NCBI GenBank assembly: GCA_021787665.1
Contig: JAJYLN010000002.1
Coordinates: 189,580-253,579 of the forward strand
Direction of reading: 5' to 3'
DNA from: a bacterium
GTDB lineage: Bacteria; JAMCPX01
DNA: 64,000 bases
In this document: piece by piece, positions 19,203 through 28,209 of the stretch
Position numbering within the stretch: the stretch's first letter is position 1
Layout of the letters: each line of letters begins with the position of its first letter
Notes under the pieces: model-generated
The model's input: only the letters and a program-made list of their open reading frames with translations
Told to the model about the DNA's origin: nothing
The model's database searches: none
Program-made: the position numbers and the translations under genes

Positions 19203-19310
19203 ATGAACGTCAAAACCAACACATTCAAAGTGAGACGGTTTGTTTACGGTAGCGGTGATTTATTGGCCATTAAAGAGCAGAATTACAGAAAAGACGACAG
19301 AGGGGATTGA
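19203..19310 (+). pseudogene. Deletion-fusion remnant of the two-gene module seen at 19915-20560
   Basis: MNVKTNTFKVRRFVYGSGDLLAIKEQNYRKDDRGD*: first half matches MNIATKTFKGRRFVYGSG (19915), second half matches DLLAIKEHFYRKDD (about 20486). Confidence 0.75.
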
Positions 19311-19382
19311 GTAAGGCACGTTAACTTCTTTGCTTGCTTATTCGTAGATTTTTGGTTAGATTGCTATCAATGGTACTACTCG

Positions 19383-19802
19383 ATGGATAAGAAGACGGTA
19401 AAACGTTTAAAGAGTTATTTTGCCAAAAGGTACGATATAGCTTTTGCGCTCCTTTTCGGCTCATCCGTCAGGAACAAAATTCGTAAAGACGGGGTCGTCG
19501 ATATCGCCGCACACTTTGTCCCGCAAAGAGACATAGAGTGGGAAGCGTTCGGGAAAAGATATAAAGATGAAAACCGTATTGCTCTTGACCTTGAGATAAT
19601 AGTGAAAAAAGATATAGACCTTGTCGTCCTTAACAGGGCAAGCTCGCTCGTTGCCGATGAGATTCTAAGGACCGGTCTGCCTATCCTTATCAGAGATTCA
19701 AAATTGTTCATGAGTTTCCTGTGCATTGTTAGCGATGAGGCGGAATATGTCCGGACCAATCTGATTGAATCCTACGAGGAGAAAGCAATTGAAGCAGTCT
19801 GA
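19383..19802 (+). CDS. MNT-family minimal nucleotidyltransferase (MntA-like)
   Basis: FALLFGSSVRNKIRKDGVVDIAAHFVP (GS...DxD-type), NRIALDLEIIVKKDIDLVVLNRASSLVADEILRTGLPI. Confidence 0.75.
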   Translation: MDKKTVKRLKSYFAKRYDIAFALLFGSSVRNKIRKDGVVDIAAHFVPQRDIEWEAFGKRYKDENRIALDLEIIVKKDIDLVVLNRASSLVADEILRTGLPILIRDSKLFMSFLCIVSDEAEYVRTNLIESYEEKAIEAV

Positions 19803-19914
19803 TAAGGCTAAGATTGTTCCCAACATAGGGAGTATATAGAAAGAGAGATGGCTTATGTGCCGGTCTATGAGAAGGAAGTCGATTTTCCAAGTACGTTAAG
19901 AAAGAATTAGAGCT

Positions 19915-20130
19915 ATGAATATCGCAACCAAAACATTCAAAGGGAGACGGTTTGTCTATGGCAGCGGGACGCCGGACGAGATCGAGTCGCTCGACGTAGA
20001 AAAGGATTTCGAACACGTCCTTGACAGCCTGTATGCGATTAAGCGCTCCGTGTATTATCTGTTCGATATCGAAGATAGTATGAAAGTAAACAGGAAGGTG
20101 TATGGCACGAGAAAAGCAGTACGAGAATGA
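19915..20130 (+). CDS. Small conserved-looking partner protein of the downstream nucleotidyltransferase
   Basis: 71 aa; overlaps the downstream ORF by 29 bp; its 5' end is duplicated at 19203. Confidence 0.6.
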   Translation: MNIATKTFKGRRFVYGSGTPDEIESLDVEKDFEHVLDSLYAIKRSVYYLFDIEDSMKVNRKVYGTRKAVRE

Positions 20131-20560
20131 CTATAAGGAATTTATAGAATTGCTGAATAAGCACGGCGTCGAATATTTGATCATCGGAGCCTATGCCGTC
20201 ATGTTTCATACCAACATTGCAAGGGAGACAAAAGACATCGATTTCTGGATTAACAGGACAAAAGAAAATGCCGAAAAATGTGCCAGAGCTATAAAAGAAT
20301 TTGCAGGATTGGACGTTACGAGCGATGATTTACTCGATAAAGATCAGATATTCTTCATAGGTGTCGAGCCCTATCGCATCGATCTTTTCAATGAGCAGAA
20401 CGGTTTTTCTTTTTATGACGCATACGCAAAAAGAAAAGAAGGGAAATTCAGGAATGTAAAAGCAATATTTATCTCTAAAAAAGATTTATTGGCCATCAAA
20501 GAACATTTTTACAGAAAAGACGACATGAAAGATATTAAGAGATTGAACAAGGCTGAATAA
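20102..20560 (+). CDS. Nucleotidyltransferase-fold protein (AbiEii/DUF6036-like)
   Basis: LNKHGVEYLIIGAYAVMFHTNIARETKDIDFWINRTKENAEKCARAIKEF. Confidence 0.75.
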   Translation: MAREKQYENDYKEFIELLNKHGVEYLIIGAYAVMFHTNIARETKDIDFWINRTKENAEKCARAIKEFAGLDVTSDDLLDKDQIFFIGVEPYRIDLFNEQNGFSFYDAYAKRKEGKFRNVKAIFISKKDLLAIKEHFYRKDDMKDIKRLNKAE

Positions 20561-20563
20561 GAA

Positions 20564-21574
20564 ATGTCTCACCCCCCCATCCTCTCCATCATCATCGTCA
20601 ATTACAATGTAAAGGACTACATCCTCAACTGTATCCAGTCCATACAGGGCAAGATCGATGCGAAAAGGTGCCCGTATGAGGTAATAGTATCCGACAATGA
20701 ATCTAAGGATGGCAGTGTCCCTGCAATAAAAGATCGGTTCCCATGGGTCGAGGTCATAGAAAACAACGCGAACCTCGGCTTCAGCAGGGCGAATAATATT
20801 GCGGTAAATCGAGCGAGGGGCGATGTTCTCTTCATCTTTAATCCCGACACGCTGGTTATTAAGGGCATGGAAGAGATGGTGGAGTATATAAGGGGGCATA
20901 AAGAGATTGGGATACTGGGCCCGGTAATATACGATCAGGACAATAAAATAGATCTGAGCACCTGTTTCCTGGAATACTCGCCGCTCCACCTTTTCCTGGG
21001 TACCTTTTTCGATCCTTTTTACGCAAGGAGACGTGTGCACAACCTTACTATGCACATGAAGTCCCTCGCTCCGGTAGAGGTAGACAAAATATCGGGAGCG
21101 TGCATGTTGATCAGGAAGGATTTATTCGACAAGGTGGGACGTTTCGATGAAGCCTTTTTCTTTACAGGTGAAGAGCAGGATATATGTCTGACCGTTAAAG
21201 GAAAGGGGTATGCCATAAAGCTTTTCCCTTCAGCGGAGATAGTGCATTACCGCAGCAGGTCAATACCCAAGAACCCCTCTATAATCCTGGAAAGGCGTAT
21301 CCATGACCATACGAATGAGCCGTATTTTTACCTGTACAAAAAGCATTTTCCTTCCTATGCCGTCGTGTTTTTGTACTTAATTACCATCATAGCCCACCTA
21401 CGGCAGATATTCGTGTCTTTCGTGAAAAACGCCTACTTTGCATTGGCGAACGATAAGATCGCCCTGAACCGAAGGAATGAGATTATGCACAGGAGCTGGG
21501 TCATACTGAAATATTCCCTCAGTATTAAGACGATAAAATATCTGTTTTCGTCTATAAGTCCTCCAGAAAAATAA
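20564..21574 (+). CDS. GT2 family glycosyltransferase (rhamnosyltransferase-like)
   Basis: LSIIIVNYNVKDYILNCIQSI, NANLGFSRANNIAVNRARGDVLFIFNPDTLV, VDKISGACMLIRKDLFDKVGRFDEAFFFTGEEQDIC. Confidence 0.9.
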   Translation: MSHPPILSIIIVNYNVKDYILNCIQSIQGKIDAKRCPYEVIVSDNESKDGSVPAIKDRFPWVEVIENNANLGFSRANNIAVNRARGDVLFIFNPDTLVIKGMEEMVEYIRGHKEIGILGPVIYDQDNKIDLSTCFLEYSPLHLFLGTFFDPFYARRRVHNLTMHMKSLAPVEVDKISGACMLIRKDLFDKVGRFDEAFFFTGEEQDICLTVKGKGYAIKLFPSAEIVHYRSRSIPKNPSIILERRIHDHTNEPYFYLYKKHFPSYAVVFLYLITIIAHLRQIFVSFVKNAYFALANDKIALNRRNEIMHRSWVILKYSLSIKTIKYLFSSISPPEK

Positions 21575-21575
21575 T

Positions 21576-22937
21576 ATGTTTGGACAAACATTTGCCGATA
21601 TCATTTTGGAAAAGAAGCTGATCTTTTGTTTTCATAAGGTCAGCGAAGAAGACGGCTCGCTGCATCTCCTCGAGTATGCAATAACGAGACTTTTGAAATT
21701 GGGCTATAAAATCCTGCCGCTGGATGAGGCCATGGATTATAAGGACAGTAAAGTCGCTGTCCTGACCTTTGACGATGGGTATCAAAGCTTCTATCGTAAG
21801 GCGTACGGCGTGCTGAAGAAGTATAGCATAAGGGCCACGGTCTTTTTGATAACCGATTCGATTGATAAAAACACATTTTCGGCATTAGGCTCTGACACGG
21901 TCCCTACAATAATCGATCTCGATCCCCCTTTAGCTACAACCCAGATAAAAGAATTGAAAGAGTATGGCATAGAATTTGGGGATCACATGCATACCCATAG
22001 GAGGACTACAGAGATAACAAACGACGAGATGCGAAAGGAGTTGGCATTATCTATAAAAAGGATAGAGGAGATCACCTCTGAAAGGCCGGTAAGCTTCTGT
22101 TACCCGGAGGGATTTGTGGACGAAGGGAAGATTTCGCTTTTAAAAGAATTTGGATTAAAGTATGCAGTGGTTTCTTATTCTTCTACGGGGGGAGACAGTA
22201 AGCTAAGAAATAAACTTGGCTGGGAAAACAACTATCTTCTGCCGCGAATAGGGGTTTTAAAGGGATGGAAGTTTTATCTCGCGATCTCCAAAGCCCAAAA
22301 GTTTGTTTTCAAATTCTGGCTTACCTCGGTTAACAGATTCAGAAAGTTGTTTAAAATCGGTATTTACAATGCTCTCACGGGATTATACAAAAGGTATATT
22401 TATTACAAGATAATGCAAAAGATTTTTAAATTTGCTCCATGGCACGTCGGTAATCCTTATGAGCTAAGCGATGAAAGAGATTATAAAAAGCGTATTGTGG
22501 AAGAATTGAATCAATTGAATCTTGATACGGTTGTTGAATTAGGGTGTGGATTAGGAGAAATAATCAAAAGGATCAAAGCAACAAGAAAATACGGTATAGA
22601 TATAGATGATAAGGCAATAGCTTTTGCAGCCCGTCATAATACGAAGGGCGTTATATTCAAAAATGGATCTTTTAGAGATGTGTTAACTCTTGGTATAAAA
22701 AAGATCGATTGTCTTATAATGGTCAATTGGACGTTTAGTATTGAGCCTGAAATATTAAAAAAAGAAATGGATAATTTAATAGGCAACCTCGATATAACCT
22801 ATATAGTGACGGAAAGTATTGCTTACGAATGCTACCATAATTGGGACGAATTAATTGGAGGGCATTACCAGTGTATTAAAACCATATCGGATTTGAGAAG
22901 AGGAGAAATATTAAAATTTTATAAGAAGATTTCTTAA
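21576..22937 (+). CDS. NodB-type polysaccharide deacetylase fused to a SAM methyltransferase
   Basis: N-half VAVLTFDDGYQSFYRKAYGVLKKYSIRATVFL...; C-half DTVVELGCGLGEIIKRIKATRKYGIDIDDKAIAFA. Confidence 0.8.
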   Translation: MFGQTFADIILEKKLIFCFHKVSEEDGSLHLLEYAITRLLKLGYKILPLDEAMDYKDSKVAVLTFDDGYQSFYRKAYGVLKKYSIRATVFLITDSIDKNTFSALGSDTVPTIIDLDPPLATTQIKELKEYGIEFGDHMHTHRRTTEITNDEMRKELALSIKRIEEITSERPVSFCYPEGFVDEGKISLLKEFGLKYAVVSYSSTGGDSKLRNKLGWENNYLLPRIGVLKGWKFYLAISKAQKFVFKFWLTSVNRFRKLFKIGIYNALTGLYKRYIYYKIMQKIFKFAPWHVGNPYELSDERDYKKRIVEELNQLNLDTVVELGCGLGEIIKRIKATRKYGIDIDDKAIAFAARHNTKGVIFKNGSFRDVLTLGIKKIDCLIMVNWTFSIEPEILKKEMDNLIGNLDITYIVTESIAYECYHNWDELIGGHYQCIKTISDLRRGEILKFYKKIS

Positions 22938-22951
22938 CCTAACAAAATAAC

Positions 22952-24067
22952 ATGTTCATGACAAAAATTACATATATTATTTCCGGCATTGACAAAGCAT
23001 TGGAGTTCGAATGGGTTGCTGAATATCTCGATAAAGATAAGTTTGAATTATCTTTTATTCTCCTCAATCCGGGCCGCAGCTATTTGGAAGAGTATCTCAA
23101 ACAAAAGGGTATACTTGTCATGACAATCAGATACAGGGGCAAGAGAGATTATATAGCGGCATTATTTAAGACCTATCTTTTCTTAAGAAGATATCATCCT
23201 GATATAATCCATGTACATCTCTTTCCGGCCGGCAGGGTAGGGCTTATTGCCGGGAAACTGACCGGTATTCACCGCAGAATTTATACGCGGCATTATTCGA
23301 CATATCACCATCAATATTTCCCGCACACGGTCAAATACGACAGACTGATCAACAGGCTGTCAACGGACATTGTAGCCATAAGCGATGTCGTAGAACAGGT
23401 TCTGAAACAAGAGGGTGTGGATGAGAAGAAGATTGTGAAGATACCGCATGGCTTTGATCTGAATATGTTTTATAACCCCAATTTTGGCGTAGTTCGGCAA
23501 CTCAAAGAAAAATATAAAACCGAAGGAAGATTCCCTGTTATCGGTGTTATCTCACGATATATGCGCTTCAAAGGTATTGATTATTTAATTCCCGCGTTCA
23601 AAGAGTTGTTAACAAAATATCCCAAGGCGTATTTGGTTCTTTCAAATGCCAGAGGATCCTATCAAGATACTATAAAAAAACTTTTGGCGGACCTGCCTGG
23701 TGACAGCTATGTCGAAATAACGTTTGAGTATAATCTGTCAGAGCTTTATCGGTTATTCGATGTATTTGTCCATGTTCCGATATACCCGCAATGCGAGGCG
23801 TTCGGACAGATTTATGTAGAGGCGCTTGCGGCGGGTATTCCGGCTATTTTCACCATGTCCGGCATAACCCATGAGTTTATCAAAGACAGGGAAAATGCTA
23901 TTATCGTACCGTATAAAGACAGTGAAGCGATTTACAATGCAATCGAGGAAATTTTAAATGACGAGGGATTAAGAAATAGGCTCATAGACAGGGGGAAGAA
24001 GTCTGTAGAGCGATTTTCAGTGGGCTATATGATTGAGAAACTCGAGAAGTTGTACCTGGAGAGATAA
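22952..24067 (+). CDS. GT4 family glycosyltransferase
   Basis: IIHVHLFPAGRVGLIAGKLTG; VIGVISRYMRFKGIDYLIPAFKELL; AFGQIYVEALAAGIPAIFT. Confidence 0.9.
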   Translation: MFMTKITYIISGIDKALEFEWVAEYLDKDKFELSFILLNPGRSYLEEYLKQKGILVMTIRYRGKRDYIAALFKTYLFLRRYHPDIIHVHLFPAGRVGLIAGKLTGIHRRIYTRHYSTYHHQYFPHTVKYDRLINRLSTDIVAISDVVEQVLKQEGVDEKKIVKIPHGFDLNMFYNPNFGVVRQLKEKYKTEGRFPVIGVISRYMRFKGIDYLIPAFKELLTKYPKAYLVLSNARGSYQDTIKKLLADLPGDSYVEITFEYNLSELYRLFDVFVHVPIYPQCEAFGQIYVEALAAGIPAIFTMSGITHEFIKDRENAIIVPYKDSEAIYNAIEEILNDEGLRNRLIDRGKKSVERFSVGYMIEKLEKLYLER

Positions 24068-24092
24068 AGGTCTTTGGTGGACAGGCGGGTAT

Positions 24093-24163
24093 GTCGTTCT
24101 GAAGGAAGCGGGGCGACTGAAGAACCTGAAAAAAGACAGACTCTTCATTTCATTCAGAGTGAC
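24093..24163. repeat. Imperfect palindromic dispersed-repeat-like element
   Basis: gtcgttctgaaggaagcggggcgactgaagaacctg ... cagactcttcatttcattcagagtgac: arms are imperfect inverted complements (GTCrytCTGAAkGAA...TGAAGArycTG). Confidence 0.6.
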
Positions 24164-24258
24164 AGAGGGGACAGGTCCTTCGCCTACGGCCCAGAATGAC
24201 AGAAACGGTATGTCATTCGGCATGGCAGAGAAGACAAAAATATGTATATAATCCCTAT

Positions 24259-26373
24259 ATGAGCGGTCCATTTTTTTCAGTGATTGTCCCGACATACAAC
24301 CGCGCGGACATGGTAACTGAGACCGTCGAGAGCATTCTTGCCCAGACTTTCAAGGACTTAGAATTGATCATCGTCGACGACGGCTCAACAGACAATACAA
24401 AGGAAGTCATAGCCAGATACCTTTCAGATCCCAGAGTTCAGTATATCTATCAGGAGAACAAGGAGCGCGGTGCTGCGCGCAACAGGGGGGCAGGGGGAGC
24501 AAAAGGACGGTACCTTTTATTTTTAGACTCGGACGATATCGCGCTGCCGCAACACCTTGAAAAGGCCCATGCATTAATAACGAAGCGCGGTACCGATAAA
24601 GTCTTATGGCTGCATGGTAATTATAGTGCGTATATCAATGGGCGTGTGATCGATATTAAAAGAAAGTCATTGGAAGGTTGGATCTTAAAGAAACTGCTCA
24701 AAATTAATGCAATATGGATAGGTACTGTTGTCATCAGAAAGGATTTTTTTGATCAACTATTATTCGACGAAAGCCTGAGTATCTCCGAAGATCGTGAATT
24801 TGCGGTAAGGGCTGCATTTAAAGCACCTGTGTTTTACCAGCCGGAACCCACCGTCCTTATGCGGGAGCACAATGATAGGAGTATGCGGTCTCCGCAGTTG
24901 GTTGAAAGAGACGTGCCAAGGGCTATCGATAAAATATTTTCAAACAACGAAATGAAGCCGATTACAAAAAAATACAGGCGAATAGCTTATTCTTATTGCT
25001 ATATTTTGATTTTGATTACATGGTTTTCTGCGGGTAGCCCTTTAAAGGCAGAGTATTATTTAAAAAAGGCATTTAAAGAAAATCCGGCAATTATTTTTAA
25101 TCCAAAGTTTATCAAGTGGTTTCTGAGAATATATGTCCTGCCTCTTAAAAACTTCAGTGCAAGACATAACAGAGTTCTTTATATCACCTATAACGGCCTC
25201 TGCCAGCCGCTCGGGCAGTCGCAGGTAGTCCCGTACCTGGTAGGATTATCTCAAGAAGGGTATAAGATCGCCGTGCTCTCGTTCGAGCACCGCCACGAGA
25301 GGGACTTCGAAAAAGAAATGGATACGGTAAAGACGAGGCTCGATCGGGCGGATATAAGATGGGTGGCCTTGAAGTACCATAAGCATCCCCGATTTTTCTC
25401 GTCCGTGTTCGATATTCTACACGGCCTCCTGAGGGCATTTGTCGAATTCCTCGAAGAGCCTTACGGAATCGTTCATGCACGCAGCTACGTGCCGGCGATG
25501 ATAGGGCTGGTATCGAAAAAAATGTTACGTACGAGATTTATCTTCGACATGCGAGGCATGATGGCGGACGAGAAGGTCGATGCCGGGCAATGGACGCATA
25601 GGAGCATGAGCTACAGGATTACCAAATGGGCCGAGAAGAAGATGCTTGAAAATGCCGATGCCGTAGTTGTCTTAACGGAGAAGATCAAGGCCTATCTTCG
25701 GCGGTTCGCATACATAAAGGCCCGGATAACCGTTATCCCGACATGCGTAGATACACGGCGCTTCCCTCCAATGAGCGTCCCGCAGAGGAACAACATGCGC
25801 CGTGCCTTCGGCCTGTCCGACGACAGGCTTGTGGTCGTCTATTCCGGCTCGCTCGGGACATGGTACCTGTTCGATAAGATGGTAGAGTTCTTCAAGGCAA
25901 CAAAAACTTCTCACAGTCAGGCCTTTTTCTTAATATTGAACAGAAATGAACGTGGATATGCCGAACATATACTGGGCAAATACGGTATAGAAGTGGCGGA
26001 CTATATGATAAAGTCGCTGAGTCCTGACGACGTGCACGGGTATCTATGGGCATCGGACATAGGATTATCTTTTATAAAGCCCTCATTCTCCAAGCAATCC
26101 TCGGCTCCAACCAAGCTCGCGGAGTACCTTGCCTGCGGTCTGCCGGTCATTGCCAATGCCGGGGTAGGGGATGTGGAAGAGGTACTCGGCCGGACGAATA
26201 CAGGGGCCGTTGTGCATGCGTTTAATGATACCGAATACAAGCGGGTCTTCGAGCAGGCGATGGGGCTGATCGATGACCCGGACTTCAGGCAGAGGGCGTA
26301 CGGCACGGTAAAAGATACGATGAGCGTCGAGGTGGGTGTCCAGAGATATAAAGAAATCTATGACAGTCTGTAG
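24259..26373 (+). CDS. GT2-GT4 fused glycosyltransferase
   Basis: N-term FFSVIVPTYNRADMVTETVESILAQTFKDLELIIVDDGSTDNT; C-term RVLYITYNGLCQPLGQSQVVPYLVGLSQEGYKIAVLSFEH...LAEYLACGLPVIANAGVGDVEEVL. Confidence 0.88.
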   Translation: MSGPFFSVIVPTYNRADMVTETVESILAQTFKDLELIIVDDGSTDNTKEVIARYLSDPRVQYIYQENKERGAARNRGAGGAKGRYLLFLDSDDIALPQHLEKAHALITKRGTDKVLWLHGNYSAYINGRVIDIKRKSLEGWILKKLLKINAIWIGTVVIRKDFFDQLLFDESLSISEDREFAVRAAFKAPVFYQPEPTVLMREHNDRSMRSPQLVERDVPRAIDKIFSNNEMKPITKKYRRIAYSYCYILILITWFSAGSPLKAEYYLKKAFKENPAIIFNPKFIKWFLRIYVLPLKNFSARHNRVLYITYNGLCQPLGQSQVVPYLVGLSQEGYKIAVLSFEHRHERDFEKEMDTVKTRLDRADIRWVALKYHKHPRFFSSVFDILHGLLRAFVEFLEEPYGIVHARSYVPAMIGLVSKKMLRTRFIFDMRGMMADEKVDAGQWTHRSMSYRITKWAEKKMLENADAVVVLTEKIKAYLRRFAYIKARITVIPTCVDTRRFPPMSVPQRNNMRRAFGLSDDRLVVVYSGSLGTWYLFDKMVEFFKATKTSHSQAFFLILNRNERGYAEHILGKYGIEVADYMIKSLSPDDVHGYLWASDIGLSFIKPSFSKQSSAPTKLAEYLACGLPVIANAGVGDVEEVLGRTNTGAVVHAFNDTEYKRVFEQAMGLIDDPDFRQRAYGTVKDTMSVEVGVQRYKEIYDSL

Positions 26374-26382
26374 CTCCCCATT

Positions 26383-26399
26383 CCCCTCTTACAGAGGGG
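26383..26399. repeat. Small hairpin (7-bp stem)
   Basis: CCCCTCT-TAC-AGAGGGG after the fused GT stop and at the DUF559 3' end. Confidence 0.45.
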
Positions 26400-26650
26400 T
26401 GTCCTGGAAGGACGGGGTGTTCAGAATTTCCCTGCTTAATTGTTTCATGACCGCATCTAAATCCTTCTTAATAGCTTCATCCTTGAAGTGATATACTTTT
26501 ATGCCAAGACCTTCCAAATAATGCTCCCTTTGTTTGTCATAGTCACCTTTATAATCATGGCTCTCACCGTCAATCTCTACGACAAATACTAAATCTTTAC
26601 AAAAGAAATCCACAATATAATTCCCGATAATTTTTTGTCTGTCAAAATCC
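26389..26650 (-). pseudogene. 5'-truncated DUF559 endonuclease-like gene
   Basis: Frame reads FDRQKIIGNYIVDFFCKDLVFVVEIDGESHDYKGDYDKQREHYLEGLGIKVYHFKDEAIKKDLDAVM...; conserved region extends upstream of the first ATG until a stop, with no proper start. Confidence 0.65.
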
Positions 26651-27004
26651 CAACCATCCCACGAAGATCAGGGTACTGATCAGGGCGCCGAAGAAGCCGA
26701 GCAGACCCACGGTCCATTTGATGAGCGTGAAGGTCTGGCGATACATGGTGTCGAACCGCTCGTTCATCTCGGCCCTCATGTCCGTCATCTCTGACTTGAT
26801 CTCATTGACCGAGCCTTCGAGGCTTTCGACTCTGTTTGCAAGCACTGCTACATCCTGCTTAACTGTAAAGATACCTTCCTTCACATCAAGGATATCGTCT
26901 TTTGAAGCTACTGGTTTAAACTCCTGTTCGAGCCATTTTTTAAGGCTATCAGCAGCACGTTCTCCAAATGCTTCTATAATCTCTTTCGGCGGGTCCGTAA
27001 TCAT
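26642..27004 (-). CDS. Small coiled-coil protein with C-terminal TM
   Basis: Coiled coil EGIFTVKQDVAVLANRVESLEGSVNEIKSEMTDMRAEMNERFDTMYRQ, then TM WTVGLLGFFGALISTLIFVGWLGF. Confidence 0.65.
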   Translation of the reverse strand: MITDPPKEIIEAFGERAADSLKKWLEQEFKPVASKDDILDVKEGIFTVKQDVAVLANRVESLEGSVNEIKSEMTDMRAEMNERFDTMYRQTFTLIKWTVGLLGFFGALISTLIFVGWLGF

Positions 27005-27129
27005 ACGAACAATGTATGTATAATTTTGAGAATGTCAAAGAGTTTGTGTGTCGGTTGAGCTCAATATAGTTTGATGTATCTTTTTTAATCTGCTATTTAC
27101 TTCCGGATACGGAGCATTGCGATTTACCT

Positions 27130-28209
27130 ATGAAAATATTGTTTTTAAGTCCATTCCCCAAAGAGTGCGCAGGACCAAGATACCGGATGCTGCAATACTC
27201 CCAGTATCTTAAAGAGTCCAGCATTGAATGTTCCTTTAGCTCGTTTCTGAATTCAAAGGATTATCTGTCCATTTATAACAAGAAAGACGCAGGAGTTTTG
27301 AGAAAGAGCAAGGCTATGATCCACGGCACATCCCATCAACTAAAAACGGCTTTCAATACGGACAGCTACGATGCCGTCGTGGTGTACCGGGAGGCGATGC
27401 TCTGGGGTGGGCCGTGGATAGAACGACATTTCGTAAAAAAAGGCATACCTGTTATATTCGATTTTGATGATGCGGTCTGGCTGGCGGTACGGAGCGAAAT
27501 CGGGATAAATCCTTATATAAAGAGGCTCCTCAAAACAGAAAAAAAGTATGACAAAATTATGAAGTCCTCAACCCATGTCATCGCCGGCAACGAATACCTT
27601 GCACAGCACGCGAGGAAGCTCAACAGGAAAGTGACTGTCATACCGACTGTAGTCGATACTGAATTTTATAAGCCAACGGCAGGGAAGCCGGATAAAAACA
27701 AAACAGTCATTGGCTGGATAGGGAGCGGATCTACATCAGAGTATCTCAGGCTTCTGGATAATGTTTGGAGGAGACTGCCCGGTAACTGCGAGGTCCGGTT
27801 TATCGGGGGCAGGTATGGGACCGCCGCCATGGAGGCGAGGACTATTCCGTGGAGTCTTGACACGGAGATAAAGGAGCTGGAAGCGTTCGACGTCGGCATC
27901 ATGCCGCTTCCGAACGATGAATGGTCGAAAGGGAAATGCGGGCTGAAGGCCTTGCAGTACATGGCGATGGGCATACCCTGTGTTGCCTCACCCGTCGGCG
28001 TAAATACCGAGATTATTCAAGACGGTGTAAACGGCATGCTTGCAAAAGATGAGAAGGAATGGATTGAGAAGCTATCGTTACTCTTAGAAGATCCCGCCCT
28101 GAGAGAGAGGCTCGGCAGGGCAGGGCGCAAGACCGTGGAAGAACGGTATTCGGTGAAGGCCTGGGCACCGGTGTATCTGGATACCATAAATCACGATGCT
28201 GCATCATAG
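27130..28209 (+). CDS. GT4 family glycosyltransferase
   Basis: VIGWIGSGSTSEYLRLLDNVW, KGKCGLKALQYMAMGIPCVASPVGVNTEII. Confidence 0.88.
   Translation: MKILFLSPFPKECAGPRYRMLQYSQYLKESSIECSFSSFLNSKDYLSIYNKKDAGVLRKSKAMIHGTSHQLKTAFNTDSYDAVVVYREAMLWGGPWIERHFVKKGIPVIFDFDDAVWLAVRSEIGINPYIKRLLKTEKKYDKIMKSSTHVIAGNEYLAQHARKLNRKVTVIPTVVDTEFYKPTAGKPDKNKTVIGWIGSGSTSEYLRLLDNVWRRLPGNCEVRFIGGRYGTAAMEARTIPWSLDTEIKELEAFDVGIMPLPNDEWSKGKCGLKALQYMAMGIPCVASPVGVNTEIIQDGVNGMLAKDEKEWIEKLSLLLEDPALRERLGRAGRKTVEERYSVKAWAPVYLDTINHDAAS

Noticed and set aside
18320-19228. 302-aa minus-strand ORF
   Set aside because: Mirror of the DUF3782-like coding region and its tandem repeat.
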